Assembly (NCBI GenBank): GCA_004195315.1
Contig: SDWL01000129.1
Location: forward strand, 1-9,682
Direction: 5' to 3'
Source of the DNA: Lutibacter sp.
GTDB lineage: Bacteria; Bacteroidota; Bacteroidia; Flavobacteriales; Flavobacteriaceae
DNA: 9,682 nt
The position numbers were made by a program, and so were the translations under genes. The first letter of the stretch is position 1. Each line of letters begins with the position of its first letter. The notes under the pieces are model-generated. The model did no database searches, was not told where the DNA came from, and was given only the letters and a program-made list of their open reading frames with translations. This document shows, one piece after another, positions 6,687 to 9,682 of the stretch.

Positions 6687-8387
6687 TTATACTATTTCAA
6701 CAAATAATCCTTCATCTGTATTGTTAACTTTTGCAATATTGTATTTAGATAAACCTTTCATAGTTTTATCCCATTTTTTATTGCTTAAACCACTTTGAGA
6801 TTTTAAATCAGCTAAAGTAATTTTCTCAACTTTTTTCAAAATTTCATAAACTGCTTTTTCTTCATCGTTTAATTCAATAGAAGGTGCTTTTTTCTCCTGT
6901 TTCATTTGAGGGAAGAATAAAACTTCCTGAATAGAGGCATTGTTGGTCATAAACATCACCAAACGGTCAATTCCAATTCCAATTCCTGAAGTTGGAGGCA
7001 TTCCATATTCTAAGGCACGAATAAAATCTTGATCTATAAACATAGCTTCATCATCACCTTTTGCAGATAATTTCATTTGATCTTCAAAACGCTCGCGTTG
7101 ATCAATTGGATCGTTTAACTCAGAATATGCGTTTGCTAATTCTTTTCCGTTTACCATTAATTCAAAACGCTCAGTCAAATCTGGATTTGTTCTGTGTTCT
7201 TTAGTTAAAGGACTCATTTCTTTTGGATAATCTGTAATAAATGTTGGTTGAATGTATAAGTGTTCACATTTTTCGCCAAATAATTCATCAATCATTTTAC
7301 CAATTCCCATAGTTTCGTCAGCTTCAATACCTACTTTTCGGCAAACATTTCTTAATTCATCTTCTTTCATACCAGCTACATCAAAACCAGTATGGATTTT
7401 GATAGCCTCTAATATTGGAACTCTTGGGTATGGGGCTTTAAAACTAACTTGATTTTTACCTATTTGAACTTCACTTGTACCGTTAGTATCAATTGCAATT
7501 TTCTCTAACAACTCTTCAGTCATATCCATCATCCAGTTGTAGTCTTTGTATGCAACATACAATTCCATTACTGTAAATTCTGGATTATGAGTTCTGTCCA
7601 TTCCTTCATTTCTGAAATCTTTTGCAAACTCATAAACAGCATCAAAACCACCAACAATTAAACGTTTTAAATATAATTCGTTGGCAATTCTTAAGTACAA
7701 TGGCATATCTAATGCATTGTGATGAGTCATAAAAGGGCGAGCAGCTGCTCCACCTGGAATAGGTTGTAAAATAGGTGTTTCAACTTCTAAATAACCACGT
7801 TCATTAAAAAAATCACGCATAGAATTGGTTATTTTGGTGCGTTTTATAAAAGTTTCTTTAACGTGATCATTCACAATTAAATCTACATATCTTCTTCTGT
7901 ATCTTTGTTCGTTATCGGCAAAAGCATCATGTACTTTTCCATCAGCATCTGTTTTTACAACAGGTAATGGGCGCAAACTTTTAGCTAAAACCGTTAATTC
8001 TTTAACATTTACTGAAATTTCACCAACCTGAGTTTTAAAAACGACACCTCTAACACCAATAATATCTCCCATGTCCAATAGTTTTTTAAAAACAGTATTG
8101 TACATAGTTGGATCTTCTTCTGAAGAAATTTCGTCGCGATTAATATAAATTTGCATTCTTCCACTTGCATCTTTCAATTCTGCAAAAGAGGCTTTTCCCA
8201 TAATTCTACGGCTCATCATTCTTCCTGCTAAAACAACTTCTTTTCCTTCAAAAGCATCAAAATCTGATGTTATTTTTTGAATTGTTGCTGTAGTTTTAAA
8301 TTCTTCTGCTGGATAAGGGTTTATGCCTAATTCACGTAGTTTTTGTAAAGAGTCTCTTCTAATTATTTCAAGCGGTGATAATTGCAT
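6687..8387 (-). CDS. lysS: Lysyl-tRNA synthetase, class II, with C-terminal extension
   Basis: This 566-residue cytoplasmic enzyme charges tRNA-Lys with lysine using ATP. An OB-fold anticodon-binding domain occupies about 50-140 (VVLAGRMMSRRIMGKASFAEL). The class II core carries motif 1 around MRDFFNERGYLEVETPIL (190-207), motif 2 FRNEGMDRTHNPEFT (258-272) and motif 3 GIGIGIDRLVM (468-478). A standard bacterial LysS ends soon after FFPQMK, near residue 496. Here about 70 more residues follow (NDEEKAVYEILKK...LSNKKWDKTMKGLSKYNIAKVNN), with the look of a small winged-helix-like domain; I believe this extension is usual in Flavobacteriia. Its start is set by the family N-terminus and a TAnnTTTG box about 40 bases upstream. 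A relic of its 3' end lies at 2547-2777. It is convergent with pepF and has its own terminator. Function is certain; the role of the extension is not. Confidence 0.97.
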   Translation of the reverse strand: MQLSPLEIIRRDSLQKLRELGINPYPAEEFKTTATIQKITSDFDAFEGKEVVLAGRMMSRRIMGKASFAELKDASGRMQIYINRDEISSEEDPTMYNTVFKKLLDMGDIIGVRGVVFKTQVGEISVNVKELTVLAKSLRPLPVVKTDADGKVHDAFADNEQRYRRRYVDLIVNDHVKETFIKRTKITNSMRDFFNERGYLEVETPILQPIPGGAAARPFMTHHNALDMPLYLRIANELYLKRLIVGGFDAVYEFAKDFRNEGMDRTHNPEFTVMELYVAYKDYNWMMDMTEELLEKIAIDTNGTSEVQIGKNQVSFKAPYPRVPILEAIKIHTGFDVAGMKEDELRNVCRKVGIEADETMGIGKMIDELFGEKCEHLYIQPTFITDYPKEMSPLTKEHRTNPDLTERFELMVNGKELANAYSELNDPIDQRERFEDQMKLSAKGDDEAMFIDQDFIRALEYGMPPTSGIGIGIDRLVMFMTNNASIQEVLFFPQMKQEKKAPSIELNDEEKAVYEILKKVEKITLADLKSQSGLSNKKWDKTMKGLSKYNIAKVNNTDEGLFVEIV

Positions 8388-8425
8388 TATACGGTTTTTA
8401 AAAATTAATTTGGAATAACAGTTTG

Positions 8426-8433
8426 CAAAGATA
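8426..8433 (-). promoter_or_regulatory. Putative lysS promoter, -7 box
   Basis: The minus strand reads TATCTTTG, matching TAnnTTTG, and would give a leader of roughly 30 bases before the lysS ATG. The nearest TTTG upstream on that strand (8461-8464) is 27 bases away, longer than usual, so the -33 element is uncertain. Confidence 0.5.
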
Positions 8434-8481
8434 CAATCAATTCAGAAAAATATGTGATTTCAAAAGAAAAAGTGTTTAGAA

Positions 8482-8511
8482 TTTGAATTCAAATAAAAAT
8501 TTATATATTTG
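8482..8511 (+). promoter_or_regulatory. Promoter of the small RNA gene
   Basis: TTTG (8482-8485), 18 bases, then TATATTTG (8504-8511) is a complete match to the Bacteroidota housekeeping sigma promoter, the best in the window. It points right, away from lysS. No ORF follows on this strand before the terminator at 8584-8613, so it must serve a non-coding transcript. Confidence 0.8.
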
Positions 8512-8514
8512 CTT

Positions 8515-8613
8515 GCCACATTTAAATGTGGTTTAGTTGTGTTGTTTGACGTTAATAGCGTCAGGTTTTTTTAAAACCAATGGAAAGCTTCCCGAATTCG
8601 GGACGCTTTTTTT
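8515..8613 (+). ncRNA. Free-standing small RNA of about 100 nt, family not identified
   Basis: A full promoter at 8482-8511 and a strong terminator at 8584-8613 bracket a ~100-nt transcript without an ORF. It can fold into a row of hairpins: CCACAT/ATGTGG (8516-8531, a perfect 16-base palindrome), TGACG/CGTCA (8547-8563) with a 7-base loop, GGTTTT/AAAACC (8564-8578) with a TTT loop, then the terminator stem. The two middle stems are directly adjacent and could stack. The start is estimated at 8515-8518 from the -7 box. The flanking genes both run on the minus strand, so this is neither a leader nor a riboswitch of a visible plus-strand gene. It does not show the SRP RNA, tmRNA, RNase P or 6S hallmarks known to me. 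Flavobacterial orphan RNA motifs such as Rfam Flavo-1 should be tested; I cannot confirm a match by eye. Confidence 0.7.
8584..8613 (+). terminator. Terminator of the small RNA
   Basis: AAAGC-T-TCCCG (8584-8594) pairs with CGGGA-C-GCTTT (8599-8609): two 5-bp stems split by one T/C mismatch, with the loop AATT, followed by a run of seven T (8607-8613). The T-run exists only on the plus-strand side, so it is directional and does not obviously serve the DUF456 gene that ends 18 bases further on. Confidence 0.85.
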
Positions 8614-8631
8614 ATTTTAAAACAAGTTGCT

Positions 8632-9144
8632 TTATGATGAAAAACTAAAAAAGGCATCTTTATATTCCCAAAATTTAGATATATATAATCCTGTAAAAAT
8701 AATAGCTGCAATAAACTTCATAAAAGCAGAGGTTAAAAAACCAAGCAAAGAACCAAAAGCAGCTTTTAGTGCTTTTCCTGAATTTTTATTATCGTGAATC
8801 ATTTCTCCTATAAAAGCACCAATAAAAGGGCCAATAATAATTCCAAAAGGAATAGGAGATAGTAAACCTATAATTAAACCAAGCATTGTTCCAATAACTC
8901 CATAACGTGTTCCTCCAAATTTTTTAGTTCCCATTGCCGGGATAAAATAATCTATTATCCAAATAATAACTGCAATTGCTAATGTAATGCCTAAGAAAGT
9001 CCAATTCATTGGTACGGAATTTGTAAGATGAAGTATCAATAATCCAACCCAACTTGTTAGAGGTCCTGGTAATACGGGTAAAAATGATCCTATAATTCCT
9101 AATAAGGCAAATGAAAATCCGATGATAAGTAAAAATATATCCAT
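8632..9144 (-). CDS. DUF456 family integral membrane protein
   Basis: This 170-residue, very hydrophobic protein belongs to DUF456, whose function is unknown to me. Likely membrane segments are at about 3-25, 30-42, 49-68, 82-96, 98-118 and 133-155. Family marks are PVLPGPLTSW at 23-32, GTKKFGGTRYGVIGT at 72-86 and the glycine-rich GPFIGAFIGEM at 105-115. I choose the ATG at 9144 because the hydrophobic family N-terminus MDIFLLIIGF begins there. The longer frame from 9207 would add 21 unrelated residues and run into the operator region. It diverges from the BlaI-like gene across a 132-base spacer that contains three operators, so co-regulation is possible. I found no clear -33/-7 pair for it. 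Confidence 0.85.
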   Translation of the reverse strand: MDIFLLIIGFSFALLGIIGSFLPVLPGPLTSWVGLLILHLTNSVPMNWTFLGITLAIAVIIWIIDYFIPAMGTKKFGGTRYGVIGTMLGLIIGLLSPIPFGIIIGPFIGAFIGEMIHDNKNSGKALKAAFGSLLGFLTSAFMKFIAAIIFTGLYISKFWEYKDAFFSFSS

Positions 9145-9205
9145 ACGCGAATTTAGGGTTTCAAAGTATATTTTAAAAGAAAACAAATAACATTTATAAT
9201 ATATC

Positions 9206-9270
9206 AACTAAAAAATTAGTTTAAACTAAACATTTAGTTATATTTGTATTGTTGAACTAAAAACTTAGTT
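9206..9270 (+). promoter_or_regulatory. Three tandem operators over the repressor promoter
   Basis: The motif AACTAA-N4-TTAGTT occurs three times with perfect arms and identical 6-4-6 geometry: 9206-9221, 9224-9239 and 9255-9270. The centres are 18 and 31 bases apart. A -7 box, TATATTTG (9239-9246), abuts the second site. The first covers the expected -33 region, and the third covers the probable start of transcription just before the ATG at 9277. BlaI-family repressors bind dyads of similar form and repress themselves, so these are inferred autoregulatory operators. They may also affect the divergent DUF456 gene. Confidence 0.85.
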
Positions 9271-9276
9271 AATAAA

Positions 9277-9648
9277 ATGGATAAACAATTAACAAAAGCA
9301 GAAGAGCAGTTTATGCAGGTTTTGTGGGAATTAAAAGAAGCTTCAGTGCAAGATATAATTGATCAATTACCAAAACCTAAGCCAGCATACAATACAGTTT
9401 CTACCATTATTAGAATATTAGAAACAAAAGATTTTGTAGCTCATAAAGCAAAAGGTAGAGGTTATATTTATTTTCCTTTGGTGAAGAAAGCAGATTATAG
9501 TAACCAAACTTTAAACAAATTAGTAGATGGTTATTTTGATGGTTCTTTTAAAAGTATGGTGTCGTTTTTTGTAAATAAAAATGATGTTGACATTAACGAA
9601 TTAGAAACAATTTTAGAAGCTATTAACGATAAAAAGACTGAAAAATGA
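9277..9648 (+). CDS. BlaI/MecI/CopY-type transcriptional repressor
   Basis: This 123-residue DNA-binding protein has the winged-helix domain of the BlaI/MecI family at about 4-70: LTKAEEQFMQVLWELKEASVQDIIDQL, then the recognition-helix region PAYNTVSTIIRILETKDFV (36-54) and the wing AKGRGYIYFPLV. The C-terminal half is the family's dimerisation region. VSFFVNKNDVDINELE (95-110) aligns with the part of BlaI that is cut on induction (LNFAKNEEL), suggesting release by a partner protease. It is preceded by three matching operators, so autorepression is likely. Its TGA overlaps the next ATG by four bases (ATGA), implying translational coupling with the following gene. In Flavobacteriia such pairs are common and need not concern beta-lactams; the signal sensed is unknown. 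Confidence 0.93.
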   Translation: MDKQLTKAEEQFMQVLWELKEASVQDIIDQLPKPKPAYNTVSTIIRILETKDFVAHKAKGRGYIYFPLVKKADYSNQTLNKLVDGYFDGSFKSMVSFFVNKNDVDINELETILEAINDKKTEK

Positions 9649-9663
9649 TAAACTATATACTAC
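9645..9663 (+). CDS. Start of a downstream gene, probably BlaR1-like M56 peptidase (cut by contig end)
   Basis: An ATG at 9645 overlaps the repressor stop (ATGA) and opens a frame reading MINYIL before adapter sequence begins at 9664. In this gene order the next gene is typically a BlaR1/MecR1-like membrane protein with an M56 metallopeptidase domain, and MINYIL resembles the usual start of flavobacterial members. Only six codons are real, so the identity rests on context. Confidence 0.5.
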
Positions 9664-9682
9664 CTGTCTCTTATACACATCT
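9664..9682. other. Tn5/Nextera mosaic-end adapter (artefact)
   Basis: CTGTCTCTTATACACATCT is the 19-base Tn5 mosaic end used as the Nextera library adapter. It forms the exact end of the window. It is untrimmed library sequence and not part of the genome; residues translated through it are meaningless. Confidence 0.97.

Noticed and set aside
8515..8613. SRP RNA or riboswitch
   Set aside because: The conserved SRP tetraloop/GGAAG-AGCA core is not present, and no plus-strand gene follows for a riboswitch to control.
9145..9207. Longer DUF456 frame starting at 9207
   Set aside because: It adds 21 unrelated residues and reaches into the first operator; the hydrophobic family N-terminus begins at 9144.
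9277..9648. Beta-lactam resistance operon
   Set aside because: Only the repressor family is recognisable; no beta-lactamase is present and such pairs in Flavobacteriia often control other genes.

Overview
The window looks like chromosomal DNA of a low-GC marine/aquatic-type member of the Flavobacteriaceae (Bacteroidota). This rests on the strongly AT-rich composition, promoters of the TTTG-N18..20-TAnnTTTG type, start codons without Shine-Dalgarno sequences, a lipoprotein Dcp, a LysS with a C-terminal extension, a DUF456 membrane protein and a BlaI-like repressor that overlaps the next gene by ATGA. The last 19 bases are the Tn5/Nextera mosaic-end adapter, so the right edge is the end of a draft contig and not genome sequence.

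Layout. 1-204: no gene, only the dcp terminator. 205-2355 (-): lipoprotein peptidyl-dipeptidase Dcp (M3A). 2466-2777 (-): a decayed copy of the lysS 3' end together with its terminator and a hairpin repeat. 2778-3178: non-coding. 3179-4396 (+): EAAT/GltP-type Na+:acidic amino acid symporter. 4397-4769: terminator and an otherwise empty spacer. 4770-6526 (+): secreted M3B oligoendopeptidase F, broken by an internal deletion with a frameshift. 6613-6644: shared terminator between the convergent pepF and lysS. 6687-8387 (-): lysS. 8482-8613 (+): a free-standing small RNA gene with its own promoter and terminator. 8632-9144 (-): DUF456 membrane protein. 9206-9270: three evenly built operators. 9277-9648 (+): BlaI/MecI-type repressor. 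9645-9663: first codons of the next gene, probably a BlaR1-like M56 membrane peptidase.

Functional reading. Two exported M3 metallopeptidases and a sodium-driven glutamate/aspartate transporter suggest a peptide-scavenging neighbourhood, though the transporter and pepF have their own spacing and the second peptidase is now broken. LysS is housekeeping. The BlaI-like gene and its partner form a repressor/sensor pair whose operator set lies in the spacer shared with the DUF456 gene.

The most noteworthy items are the orphan ~100-nt RNA gene at 8515-8613; the two direct copies of the lysS 3' end that bracket the transporter-pepF block (the footprint expected if DNA integrated at the 3' end of lysS); the pepF lesion; and the triple operator. 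I see no CRISPR array, IS element, tRNA, rRNA or phage gene.
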